Assembly (NCBI RefSeq): GCF_947499945.1
Contig: NZ_CANMQD010000002.1
Coordinates: forward strand, 1 to 64,000
DNA length: 64,000 nt
Origin: an uncultured Sulfitobacter sp.
GTDB lineage: Bacteria; Pseudomonadota; Alphaproteobacteria; Rhodobacterales; Rhodobacteraceae
Reading direction: 5' to 3'
Within the stretch, counting starts at the first letter, position 1. Each line of letters starts with the position of its first letter. The notes beneath the pieces are model-generated. The model saw only the letters and a program-made list of their open reading frames with translations. It searched no databases and had not been told where the DNA came from. The position numbers and the translations under genes are program-made. Below, in pieces: positions 9,284-18,533 of the stretch.

Positions 9284-9885
9284 TTGATTATGCTGAAATC
9301 ACGCAAAGGATCATGGACGTTCCGCTGCGACAAGGGAGACGGATCATCACTGTTGCAGGTCCTCTTGCAAGCGGGAAATCCTATCTTGCCGAGAAGCTGA
9401 GCGCCAAAATTCCACACGCTTGTGTCGTACCGATGGATGGATTTCACCACAGCAACGACCATCTGCAAGCGCGAGGGTTGCGGTCGCGCAAGGGAGCACC
9501 CGAGACTTTCGACGTTGCCGGTCTTGTATCTCTGTCAGAGCGGATGTGGCGCGCAGGCTAGGTTCCATTCCCTACATTTGATCGGGCCCGCGATTGCGTT
9601 GTCCCAAACGGTGGATGCTTGCTCGCTAGCGATACAACCGCATTGGTAAAAGGCAATTATCTGCTTTTTGATGCACCGCCATGGGATGGCTCGGCCGAGC
9701 TCTGGGATTTTGGCATCGTTCTTGATGTCCCTTTGGCCGAACTCCAAAACCGGCTGCTCAAGAGGTGGCTTGATCTGGGATATGACAGCGATGCAGCGGT
9801 TAAGAAAGCAGAAGAAAACGATCTACCCAACGCGCGGTTGGTGAATAGTAAACTGCTCCCTGCGGATATGGTTCTATCTGGATAA
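9280..9885 (+). pseudogene. frcK: sugar kinase (FrcK-like P-loop kinase) interrupted by an in-frame TAG
   Basis: The frame opens with TTG overlapping the ATPase stop and encodes a P-loop kinase of the uridine/pantothenate-kinase-like group: Walker A GPLASGKS (about residue 27) and VVPMDGFHHSNDHL. At 9559-9561 a TAG stops translation after MWRAG. The same frame continues with VPFPTFDRARD, KGNYLLFDAPPWDG and RWLDLGYDSDAAVKKAEEND to a TAA at 9883-9885, all expected in the family. Only one codon is damaged; the total of 201 codons is close to full length. It may be a young pseudogene, a suppressed stop or a base-call error. The intact enzyme would phosphorylate the imported sugar. Confidence 0.8.
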
Positions 9886-10282
9886 CATCAGTTCTTTGCT
9901 GGCGAAACCTAAGCCCATTGTCGTCAAGAGTCAGTCCGGCGCCTGTTTCCAAAATCAGTTAATGATTAGCTATCCGTCAGGCATTTAAGAAACATCTGCT
10001 TCAGGGGCTATGGTTTGAATGGCGTGACCCGCTGCCGCGTTGCTTGCGAGGGGAGGTCGTACGCCCGAACCGTCCGATGCTGAAAACTCTGCCTGAGACG
10101 GTTCCCTTGAATTCAAGCCTTGCCAATCAAGCGCTTTGCGCCGATTCTCGAGGCAGCGCGTCAAATGGTATGCGTGCGCGGGCAATAGTTTTGTTTAGCA
10201 GGGTCGATTAATACCATCCCTGCCTCTTTCATTGGGCAACTGTCGAAAAATCAGGAGACCATGCGCTTGAATTTGCAAACGG
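9886..10282. other. intergenic region between the sugar locus and the LysR-amidase-TRAP locus
   Basis: Nearly 400 bases with no family match. A 66-codon minus-strand frame at 9985-10185 shows no motif and no ribosome binding site. The right end must carry the promoter of the LysR-type gene. I see no strong terminator after the kinase. Confidence 0.35.
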
Positions 10283-11239
10283 GTGCGACGCGTTTTGGAT
10301 AAAGGGTTTAAACAGGGCATCACGCTTCGGCATTTGCGTGCTCTTGTGGCGCTGTCTGATCTCAAACTCGTCGCAAGGGTGTCCGAGGCGCTTGGGGTGA
10401 CGCAACCCGCTGTATCAAAGCAGATTGCCGAGTTGGAAAAGATCGTTGGCGTGCCTGTTGTCACGCGCGATCGCAACAGGTTGTATCTGACACCGATCGG
10501 TATTCGCCTTGCGGATCATGCGCGACAGGCTCTCGGTCAACTTGATCGCGCAGCATTCGACATTGAGGCAATGACGAGCGGGGTTTCGGGTTCTGTCTCC
10601 GTTGGTGTTGTCAGTTCGGTAGCGCCCGTGCTCTTGCCGCGCACGATCGCGTTGTTCAAGCGTAGCACGCCGCAAGCAAATGTTTCGGTGTCGGAGGGCC
10701 ATTTTGTCGAGCTGCTGCCGCAACTGGAGACGGGAAAACTGGATCTGTTGATTGCGCGAATCTGGCAGCCTCAGGAGTTGGAAGGCATTGATCAAATGGC
10801 CCTGTTTTCGGAACCCGTGGTCGTTGTCGCGGGTCGCAATCATCCTTTGGGGCAAAATGAAGATGTGAAATGGGCAGATGTCGCAAGCTATCCGTGGATA
10901 TTGCCGCAACCAAACTCTGTTGCGCGGCAGGCAGTGGATGCATTGTTTGCTGCGAATGGGCTGTCACCTCCGAGCAATACAATTGCATCCCTGTCACTGG
11001 CCCTTAACCTTGAGCTTTTGCGTGTGATGCCAGCACTTGGTCTGCTGCCTCAAAGGCTTGCGCAGGCGCAGGCCGCACGGGGTGAAATCGTCACGCTGCC
11101 GCTCGATACTCGTGACCTTTTGTCCGAAGCGCGCTGTTTTTGGCGTAAAGACCAGTATGCGCAGAACGCGACGCTGTCATTTTTCCTCAAATGTTTGCAA
11201 CAAACGACTGAGGATCTCAAAATCATTCCTTTTGGTTAA
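10283..11239 (+). CDS. LysR-type transcriptional regulator
   Basis: The 318-residue regulator has an N-terminal winged helix-turn-helix (about residues 15-75: LRHLRALVALSDLKLVARVSE then LGVTQPAVSKQIAELEKIVG) and a two-lobed periplasmic-binding-like effector domain starting about residue 100 (VSVGVVSSVAPVLLPRTIAL). The start is a GTG at 10283; the HTH begins close to it, so only a few residues are uncertain. It is read in the same direction as the amidase and the TRAP genes, not divergently as is usual, and probably controls them in response to the amide substrate or its product. Confidence 0.85.
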   Translation: MRRVLDKGFKQGITLRHLRALVALSDLKLVARVSEALGVTQPAVSKQIAELEKIVGVPVVTRDRNRLYLTPIGIRLADHARQALGQLDRAAFDIEAMTSGVSGSVSVGVVSSVAPVLLPRTIALFKRSTPQANVSVSEGHFVELLPQLETGKLDLLIARIWQPQELEGIDQMALFSEPVVVVAGRNHPLGQNEDVKWADVASYPWILPQPNSVARQAVDALFAANGLSPPSNTIASLSLALNLELLRVMPALGLLPQRLAQAQAARGEIVTLPLDTRDLLSEARCFWRKDQYAQNATLSFFLKCLQQTTEDLKIIPFG

Positions 11240-11314
11240 TGTATTTGGTGTATAATTCACTATTTATGATCTAATTCCTCTATTACCTTAACCAGACACA
11301 CAGTTTGGGAGGGC

Positions 11315-12886
11315 TTGGGTGTCTGTTGTATTTATCATGAGCGTTGGGACGAGCCGTTGAGCACTACAGCTTTGCGAGCTTTGTCTGCCTGTGAGGTGCT
11401 TGCGGCGTTCAAGGCAAAAAGCTTGACGCCAAGTGCTTATTTGCTGGCCTGCCTCAATGGAATTGCGCGCTCTAATCCCAAAATCAATGCTTTGACGGCG
11501 CTGGATATCAAGGGTGCCACCGCTGCTGCTGCCGCTGCGACGACGCGTTGGCAGGCAGGATACCCGCTAGGTCCGCTCGACGGGTTGCCGATTGGTGTGA
11601 AGGATTTGCAAAACACTAAAGGCTTATTGACCACCCATGGCAGCATCCGCGCACGGGGGCACGTCCCCGATGACGACTTGCCGATGGTTGCGCGCCTACG
11701 GGCGGCGGGCGCCATCATTCTTGCGAAGACAAATGTCCCCGAAATGGGAGCTGGCGGAAACAGTCGCAATCGGGTTTGGGGGGCGACGGGTAATCCGTTT
11801 GATGCCAATCTCATCGCGGGCGGCTCGTCTGGTGGTTCTGCCGCAGCACTTGCGGCCAACCTTTTGCCCTTGTGTACAGGCTCGGACACGGGTGGATCGC
11901 TCCGCATGCCAGCAGCACTTTGTGGTGTGGTGGGCTACCGTCCGTCTGTTGATGTGATTGCCCATCCCACGCGGCCCTTGGGGTGGTCGGGCATCTCGGT
12001 GCTTGGCCCGATGGCGCGAAACTTGGATGATCTGACGCTGATGCTGGATGTCTGTCAGGGCTATGATCCTGATGATCCCCTTTCTGCTCCGTACGCTACA
12101 GGGCGTTTCACAAAGCTCCCCTCCACAGAGTTGAAAGATTTGCGCGTGGGTTTCAGTGAAGATTTTGGTGGCGCACCTGTTGAGCAAAGCATCCGTGAGA
12201 CATTTCGCGCCCGTCTTAAAGTATTGCGTCCGCAGGTCAAGGAATGCCGCGTGGCTGACCTCGATTTGGGCGATATGGACCGCTGTTTCGACATTCTGCG
12301 GGCCGAGAGTTTTGGCGTCGCCTTTGGCGAAGCCGTTGCTCAAGATCCCGACAGCTTTGGTGCGCATATCAAGGATAACGTTGCGCTTGGACATACCATG
12401 TCATTGGCCGACCGCGGCTGGGCCCATGCCGAGCAATCGCGTATCTTGCGCAAATTCAACGCGCTGATGACCCAGTTTGATGTGATTGTGCTGCCAACAT
12501 CACCGGTATCGCCCTTTGCATGGACGCAATCCTATGCCGAGGAGATCGACGGGTGCAAGATGGACATTTATTACCGCTGGCTTGCCCTATGCTATCGCGG
12601 GTCCTTGACGGGCGGGCCGTCGATTACGCTACCCTGTGGGCGCGACCACACCGGGATGCCCTTTGGGTTTCAGATGTTGGGACCCGTTCGGGGCGACGAA
12701 GGACTGCTGGCGGCGGCAAAGGCGGTAGAAACTCTCTTTGCATGCTCTTCCGAGACAGCGCGGCCTTTGGCAGATATGCAAACCCTCCCACACTCGGAAG
12801 TAGATCTGACATCCATTGTGACGCATCCACCTGATCTGCGCGCAGCGTCCGCAACCGAAAGACGCGCCTTGCGGACGGCAGTGTAA
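11315..12886 (+). CDS. amidase signature family amidohydrolase
   Basis: A 523-residue frame of the amidase signature family. With numbering from the TTG at 11315, the Ser-cisSer-Lys triad is Lys96 (GLPIGVKDLQN), Ser171 (AGGSSGGSAAAL) and Ser195 (GSDTGGSLRMPA). The family hydrolyses carboxamides, including aryl and alkyl amides; GatA is unlikely because gatB and gatC are absent. The exact start is uncertain: GGGAGGG touches the TTG at 11315, and another in-frame TTG lies at 11357. The stop is one base before the ATG of the TRAP large permease, so amide uptake and hydrolysis are probably one operon. It lacks a signal peptide and acts in the cytoplasm. Confidence 0.85.
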   Translation: MGVCCIYHERWDEPLSTTALRALSACEVLAAFKAKSLTPSAYLLACLNGIARSNPKINALTALDIKGATAAAAAATTRWQAGYPLGPLDGLPIGVKDLQNTKGLLTTHGSIRARGHVPDDDLPMVARLRAAGAIILAKTNVPEMGAGGNSRNRVWGATGNPFDANLIAGGSSGGSAAALAANLLPLCTGSDTGGSLRMPAALCGVVGYRPSVDVIAHPTRPLGWSGISVLGPMARNLDDLTLMLDVCQGYDPDDPLSAPYATGRFTKLPSTELKDLRVGFSEDFGGAPVEQSIRETFRARLKVLRPQVKECRVADLDLGDMDRCFDILRAESFGVAFGEAVAQDPDSFGAHIKDNVALGHTMSLADRGWAHAEQSRILRKFNALMTQFDVIVLPTSPVSPFAWTQSYAEEIDGCKMDIYYRWLALCYRGSLTGGPSITLPCGRDHTGMPFGFQMLGPVRGDEGLLAAAKAVETLFACSSETARPLADMQTLPHSEVDLTSIVTHPPDLRAASATERRALRTAV

Positions 12887-12887
12887 T

Positions 12888-14171
12888 ATGTGGTTCATCC
12901 CCTTCATTTTTATCCTGCTTTTGATCAGCGGCACAGCCTTTGCCTATCTGATGGGGGCAGTGTCGGTCCTGACCTTTATCGCCGTGGACAAAACCCAGTT
13001 CCTATCGATCCTGCCACAACGCATTTTTGCCCAGTTGGACGTCTTTGCCTTTATGGCAATGCCACTGTTCATCCTGACCGCCGAAATCATGAGCCGCGCA
13101 GGGGTGACCCGCAGCCTGATTGATTTCGCCATGTCGATCGTTGGACGCTTTCGCGGCGGCCTGGGACATGTGAACATTCTCACTAGTGTATTCTTTGCAG
13201 GCATTTCAGGCTCTGCGATTGCCGATAGTGCTGCCCTTTCTCGCACATTCGTGCCCGAGATGAAGGCCCGCGGTTATGATCCCTATTATGCAGGTGCGAT
13301 TACGGCGGCGTCTTCCATGATCGGGCCGATCATTCCTCCGTCGATCATCATGATCATCTATGGGGGGCTGACGGGTGCTTCTGTTGCAGCTTTGTTCATT
13401 GCAGGCGTTATCCCCGGCCTGATGCTCGCCGCTGCGTTGATGATCCTGAACGCAGTCATCGCGCATATGAAGGGGCATCCGGGCGGTGCATCCGACGACC
13501 TGCCGCGCTTTCTGCCCAGCTTGCTGAATGCAGCCCCTGCTTTGTGCTTGCCAGTGGTGATCCTCGGCTCGCTGGTCTTTGGGCTTGCCACCCCGACAGA
13601 AGGCTCTGCCATCGCGGTGTTTTTCGCGGTTATGGCGGGCCAGTTCTATAAAGGGCTGAATTGGCGCATGATCTTTGACGCGGTTGAGGCCACGGCAAAA
13701 ATGACCGGCACGATCTTTATCATCCTCGCAGCGATTTCAGTATTGGGCTATCTTGCGGGTCAGTTGGGCTGGTCCGGCGCGCTGGCCAATTGGGTCGACT
13801 CCTTTGGGCTGACCGGCACGAAATATCTGTTTTTCCTTGTGGGTATCTTTCTGATTGCGGGCATGTTCATGGACACGCCGGTGGCCCTGACCCTGCTGAT
13901 CCCGCTGTTTGCGCCACAGGCGATGGAGCAAGGCATCAGCCCGATCCACCTTGGCATCGTGCTGTGTTTCAATCTGTGTGTGGGCCTGATCACGCCACCG
14001 CTGGGCAAATGCCTTGTAGTCGTATCCGCGCTCACCAATCTCAATTACTGGCGGCTCGCATATGCTGTGCTGCCATTTGTTTTCGTTCAAGTGCTGCTGT
14101 TGCTGGCGTTGGTCTATTGGCCAAGCATTAGCCTTACCTTGCCGCGCTTGTTCGGATTTTCTGTGAACTAA
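12888..14171 (+). CDS. dctM: TRAP transporter large permease subunit (DctM family)
   Basis: The 427-residue membrane protein has about twelve helices and typical DctM motifs: FAGISGSAIADSAALSRTFVPEM, SSMIGPIIPPSIIMIIYGGLTG, ATPTEGSAIAVFFAVMAG, DTPVALTLLIPLF and NLCVGLITPPLGKCL. It forms the sodium-coupled translocation unit with the small subunit downstream. In this locus the order is large permease, binding protein, small permease, which is less common than P-Q-M. It begins one base after the amidase stop. Confidence 0.9.
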   Translation: MWFIPFIFILLLISGTAFAYLMGAVSVLTFIAVDKTQFLSILPQRIFAQLDVFAFMAMPLFILTAEIMSRAGVTRSLIDFAMSIVGRFRGGLGHVNILTSVFFAGISGSAIADSAALSRTFVPEMKARGYDPYYAGAITAASSMIGPIIPPSIIMIIYGGLTGASVAALFIAGVIPGLMLAAALMILNAVIAHMKGHPGGASDDLPRFLPSLLNAAPALCLPVVILGSLVFGLATPTEGSAIAVFFAVMAGQFYKGLNWRMIFDAVEATAKMTGTIFIILAAISVLGYLAGQLGWSGALANWVDSFGLTGTKYLFFLVGIFLIAGMFMDTPVALTLLIPLFAPQAMEQGISPIHLGIVLCFNLCVGLITPPLGKCLVVVSALTNLNYWRLAYAVLPFVFVQVLLLLALVYWPSISLTLPRLFGFSVN

Positions 14172-14200
14172 CCAAACCAAACGAATAGGGAGGACGACTA

Positions 14201-15175
14201 ATGAAACTCAAGGCACTCACACTGGCGGCATTGCTTACGGTGTCCACATCAGTCTCTGCGGAGGTCAAGATCGCGCTGGACGGGAAACCGGACCTCGAAC
14301 AATCGGGATCCTACAATTGGTCCTATACTTTCGCCGAGGCGTTGAAGGCTGGCGGTATGGAAACACGCGAAATGCCGCGCGGCTCAGTTGGCAATGAAGC
14401 CGAGAAATTCGATCAGGTCTCGACGGGCTTGCTGGAAATCTCAATGTCCGACGTGCGCGCAGTCGCGCAGGTTGACCCGTTCATCTATGGCGTGCGCCTG
14501 CCATATGTCTTTGACGACATTGCACATATGGACCGTGCGCTGGCTGCTGGTAATGTCTTTACCCGCGTGAACGAGAACCTTGCCAAGCAAGACGCGATCT
14601 TGCTTGCGCTTGCGCCGCTTGGACCAGCCTCTGGCGTGATCACAACCACGCAGGCCGTGCGTTCGCCCGCCGATATGTCGAGCTTGCGCATGCGCGCTTT
14701 GGATGATGCACAGATCGCGATGTATGAAGCATGGGGCTCCAGCGGCACAATTGTGCCTTGGGGCGAAGTGCCTGCGGGCCTGCAAACGGGCGTGATTGAT
14801 GGCTATCTGAACTCGCCCTTCGTGCCTGTGATGTTCGGTCAAACCGACTTCGTCAAAAACTTTGCAACCGCAGATGTGATCTGGCCAATGCGTGCCGTAA
14901 TTGCGTCAAAGCAGTGGTATGATGGTCTGTCAGACGCCGACCGTGCGACGGTTGATGCGGCTGTTGTGACAGCAGACGCCGCGACACGCGCATGGCTGGG
15001 TGAAGCGGCTGAAAAAGGCCTCGCCGCACTTGAGGAAAAAGGCGTGACGGTCCAACGCCTCACACCTGAAGAGCGTGCTGTCTTCCGTGAGGCATCCTTG
15101 CCGGTCTACGATTCAGACCTGATGACAGCTGAAGACACTGCACTGTGGAAAAAACTCTCCGACGAGAACCGCTAA
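14201..15175 (+). CDS. dctP: TRAP transporter substrate-binding protein (DctP family)
   Basis: The 324-residue periplasmic protein has a signal peptide (MKLKALTLAALLTVSTSVSA, cut about residue 20). The DctP fold is seen in GLLEISMSDVRAVAQVDPF, the ligand arginine region LRMRALDDAQIAMYEAWGS and PAGLQTGVIDGYLN. AGGGAGGACG sets the start. The ligand is unknown; the linked amidase suggests an amide or its acid. Confidence 0.88.
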   Translation: MKLKALTLAALLTVSTSVSAEVKIALDGKPDLEQSGSYNWSYTFAEALKAGGMETREMPRGSVGNEAEKFDQVSTGLLEISMSDVRAVAQVDPFIYGVRLPYVFDDIAHMDRALAAGNVFTRVNENLAKQDAILLALAPLGPASGVITTTQAVRSPADMSSLRMRALDDAQIAMYEAWGSSGTIVPWGEVPAGLQTGVIDGYLNSPFVPVMFGQTDFVKNFATADVIWPMRAVIASKQWYDGLSDADRATVDAAVVTADAATRAWLGEAAEKGLAALEEKGVTVQRLTPEERAVFREASLPVYDSDLMTAEDTALWKKLSDENR

Positions 15176-15182
15176 AGCAACC

Positions 15183-15207
15183 GGCGGGCTGCCCCTCGCG
15201 GCCCGCC
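15183..15207 (+). other. GC-rich hairpin between the binding-protein and small-permease genes
   Basis: GGCGGGC pairs with GCCCGCC around an 11-base loop, 8 bases after the binding-protein stop. No T-run follows, so it is more likely an mRNA-stabilising or translational element than a full terminator. Confidence 0.5.
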
Positions 15208-15227
15208 ATCCACTACGGGAGAGACGC

Positions 15228-15755
15228 ATGCGCCACCTCATCATCAGCACCAGCGACCGTTTGCACCTCGCAATGCGCCGCGTCGCGGTTTTTGCGGTCT
15301 GTTTGATGTTCCTAACGGTCGTCGTGCAAATCATCGCGCGTTACGTTTTCTCTTCCCCTCCTGTCTGGACCGAAGACGTCGCACGCTATGCAATGGTCTG
15401 GACCGGTCTTCTGGGGGCAACCCTGTCGTTCAAAACGCAGTCGGATGCAGTGCTGATGCAAAGCGTGTTTCCCGACCCGCCGCATATCCTTGCCGCTTTT
15501 GCAAAAGCGGTCCAAAGCGCTGCGGTGCTGACCTTTATCCTGCCCGTAATTTACTTTTGCTTTATCGGACTGCGGGGCGGATTTGCAAAAGGGTACCTTG
15601 CACGCCAATCAGGTCTGACAGCAGATACGCTCGGGATTCCGATGGTCTGGATTTCTGTGGCTGTCCCCATTTCCATGATCATAATCCTGATCCATCTCTG
15701 TGCCAGATGGGCGGGAGACGATACCTCAGAAGATGGCACCGTCCAGCTCGACTGA
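15228..15755 (+). CDS. dctQ: TRAP transporter small permease subunit (DctQ family)
   Basis: The 175-residue membrane protein has four predicted helices (about residues 18-40, 52-70, 90-115 and 135-160) and the family marks VQIIARYVF and WTEDVARYAMVWTGLLGA. GGGAGAG lies 6 bases before the ATG. It completes the TRAP system with the two preceding genes. Confidence 0.87.
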   Translation: MRHLIISTSDRLHLAMRRVAVFAVCLMFLTVVVQIIARYVFSSPPVWTEDVARYAMVWTGLLGATLSFKTQSDAVLMQSVFPDPPHILAAFAKAVQSAAVLTFILPVIYFCFIGLRGGFAKGYLARQSGLTADTLGIPMVWISVAVPISMIIILIHLCARWAGDDTSEDGTVQLD

Positions 15756-16014
15756 ATTATCGGGTTTATATGTGATATTCAAAGGTGCATCGGCGCATCG
15801 GTTGAAGGGCGGTATAGTTGGCTTTGCAGGTATCGGCCCCACGAAATCGCTGCTGACCTCAACCAATGTCCGCTAAGGGCTGTTCTTTTCAGGTCTGCTG
15901 ACAGTTAGGTGATACGGCTACCTGTATCACGAAGAGCGGCTCGCTTAAGCCTAACGTACCGATTGCTACACTTTCTCGTAAAGACCATTTACCTCACAAT
16001 GCTGCCATCGTCGC

Positions 16015-16790
16015 TTACGTGACCGCAGGCAGCCCAAGTGCAATGCTGGTTACCATTGCAGAGACCCCACCGTCGACCAGAATGTCCTCGCCTTTGATCC
16101 AGCTACTTTCCTCGCTTGCCAGAAACGCAATGACGCGCGCGACTTCATCAGGGTTCCCCGCCCGACCCGGAAGGGGGATCGCCTCGGCTGCGCGATCCCC
16201 CAAAGCCGTCATGAAATCATCCAAGATGTCAGTCGCGTCAGGAGCAAGGCTTACGGAGATGACGCGGATATATTGAGCAAGCAACGGTTTGGTCAAAGAT
16301 TTTGTGTATGTGATCACTGCCTCTTTTGAGAGGTTGTAGGCCCGCTTTGGGTCCATATCCCGCGCCGAAAAAATGCGGGCAAATCGTCAGGGTGTTCGAG
16401 GCCCAGTAACGCCTTCACCTCTTCGATGTTCTTTTGTCACATCAGACCCGCACGGCTGGCCGTATTCACAATGCGCGTGCCATCGGTAAGTTTGGGAAGC
16501 ATCTGCTGCGTCACTTTGCGTAAACCGAATAGATTGACGCTTAGCAGCTTGATTTTATTTTCGGGGCGCGGTGGTAATTCGGCATTGCTGATCAGAACGT
16601 CAAACGGTCCGTAAATCTTGGCACGAGCGGCTGTAATCGCATCCATGTCCGACAGATCGACCTTGATCCATTGATCCACATTTGCGGGCTCAATAATGTC
16701 CAGCGCGCAGACTTCATGCCCGCCCTCTTTAAACAAGCGGACCGTTTCGGCACCGATACCTGTAGCTGCTCCGGTTATCACAACACGCAT
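16015..16790 (-). pseudogene. short-chain dehydrogenase (coniferyl-alcohol/hydroxysteroid dehydrogenase type), broken
   Basis: The N-terminal part (16790-16437) has the SDR cofactor motif TGAATGIGAET and DVLISNAELPPRP. The frame then meets a TGA at 16437-16439 in SRAGLM, where the family usually has Trp, but continues in phase as QKNIEEVKALLGLEHPDDLPAFF. A run of six A (plus strand 16368-16373) then shifts the frame; restoring one base gives FSARDM followed by RAYNLSKEA, with the catalytic YxxxK. The end reads GAGNPDEV-like sequence, IAFLASEESSWIKG and a normal C-terminus. The full-length product would have been about 258 residues. Two independent lesions favour a true pseudogene. It is downstream of the broken P450 on the same strand. 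Confidence 0.8.
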
Positions 16791-16812
16791 GGCACGCTCC
16801 TTTGGGGTCTGA

Positions 16813-17986
16813 TTAGTCCTGAATGCGGACGGGAAGTTCTGCGAATGCGCAGATAGGATTGTTCATCGCGACCTTCGGAGTTCCCACGTCAACCGCTGGC
16901 ATCTGCTGCGTCATGGCAAGGATCAGGCATTCAATCTCCAACAGTGCCAGATGCATACCAGCACAAATCTGAATCCCCGCACCAAATGCAAGGTGACGGC
17001 GCGCATTGCGCCGCTCAATGTCGAATTGATCTGCCTGTGCAAACACCGTTTTATCGCGGTTTGCCGAGGCATAGAGTATCATCAAGCGTGCCCCTTCGGA
17101 GAGGTGGTGTCCTGCGGCCTCAACGGGTTTCGATGTATGGCGACTGAACGAGCGGATGGGCGTTCCGATCCTGATCGCTTCATGGGCGGCGTTGAGTGCA
17201 AGGGATGGATTGTGTTTCAGTTTAGCCCAAGTTTCAGGATTTGATCCTGCCTGAAAGATAAAGTGCCCAATTGCGGAGATCGTTGTGTCCAGACTGAGGT
17301 TGATGTAGGCGCGGATCGCAAAAGGTACGATCTCGGAGTCGATTTCACCCCGTGCGGCCAGCTCGGTAATCCGGCGTGACCAACTGTCTGAGTTCAGCGC
17401 CTCGGGTCTGACTTCCCTTATGATGAACTCTTTCGTTTCCGCAATCACAGGACGGGCGGCTTGGCCACGGCTGTTTTGGATGCCTTGCATGTCAAAGGCC
17501 GCACTTGACCATTTCAGCATGTTCTCGCGTCCAAAATCGGGCAATCCGATCAGGTCGCGCAACACTGTGAGGGCGCGGGGCTGTGCAAGGTCTGTGATCG
17601 CTTCAAAGCTGCCTTTGGCTACACAGGCCGCGACGATGTCTTTTGCGACACTCTGGATGTGGAATCTGAGCGTTTCGATATTGTCGCGCATCAACGGCGG
17701 CAGGATTGTGCTGCGCAATGTTGTGTGCCGAGGCTGGTCCGAGGCAACGGTATTGCTACGTTAGATGGGTGCAGCTGAAATCATCAGCGGCGGCGCCAAG
17801 GCCTGAGATATATGTTTTATGATCGCGTAAACCGCTGCGAACAGTATCATAGTCTGTGAAGGCATAGTTGCCCAACGCCTCCATCCAGACAACTGGCCCA
17901 AGATCGCGAAGGTGCGCATAATGTGGCCAAGGATCACGAATGACATCGACGTCATACAGGTTTACTGGATCGCTTGGACCGTTCAT
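16813..17986 (-). pseudogene. cytochrome P450, frameshifted
   Basis: A bacterial soluble P450 of about 390 residues read in two frames. The first frame (17986-17756) gives YDVDVIRDPWPHYAHLRDLG and FTDYDTVRSGLRDH, the N-terminus. The second (to 16813) gives ASDQPRHTTLRSTILPPLM, the I-helix LSLDTTISAIGHF, the K-helix ExxR (EAIR) and the heme loop FGAGIQICAG with its cysteine ligand. The frames change near 17745-17760, just before GNTVASDQPRH; one indel explains it. Everything else looks intact, so loss is recent or a base-call error. Class I P450s of this type often demethylate or hydroxylate aromatic acids, which would suit the catabolic genes around it. That substrate is an inference. Confidence 0.82.
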
Positions 17987-18533
17987 ATCTGACGCCTTTC
18001 AGCTCTCGCTCTCTGCGCATTGTTCACTAAACAAAGGTCGGCTACGTGTTTGAACACATTTTAAGTAATTTGCTGCAGTCGGTCGGCTAAGATAAGTTTC
18101 TTTGGGGTATGAGCCGATACCTCACTTTAAATAGTCAAGTATAGAACGATATAACGCTGCTTGGCCTGTTTAACCCGTCGACATGTTTACTGCTAGTTCA
18201 CGGCTGATGGATCGTGCAATGGACAGTATTGCAAGTCGCGCCCTCATTCGTTCCGCGTGGAGCAGAAGCCAACCATTGCAAGGTATTGGCTATACAGTTC
18301 AGACGAAAGCAGGGGAGCAGACTTTCCGAAACAGCTCCAGGGTATTGCCTAAGACCCTGCGTGTTATCGACATGGGCCTGCTCCGATGCGACGTCTTTAG
18401 GCGATCTGGGGGTTCTGGGCCGAATGAGAGTGAACATAAAAAGCTCCATCAGCTCCCCTTGAATTTTCCGAGCTGCAAAGGCTCGAAATTGAGGGCTTCA
18501 TTGCCCAACACCAGTTCTGAGGGAGGAACACAC
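17987..18533. other. promoter-bearing intergenic region, no supported gene
   Basis: About 550 bases between the divergent P450 remnant and the TRAP binding-protein gene. The plus-strand frame from 18183 runs in phase into the binding-protein gene, but its codons before 18534 have no family match and no start signal. A minus-strand 83-codon frame at 18198-18449 is also unrecognised. Confidence 0.4.

Noticed and set aside
11315..12886. GatA subunit of the tRNA amidotransferase
   Set aside because: gatB and gatC are absent, and the gene is linked to a TRAP transporter; a catabolic amidase is more likely.
18183..18533. N-terminal extension of the second TRAP binding protein
   Set aside because: The signal peptide and a strong ribosome binding site place the start at 18534.
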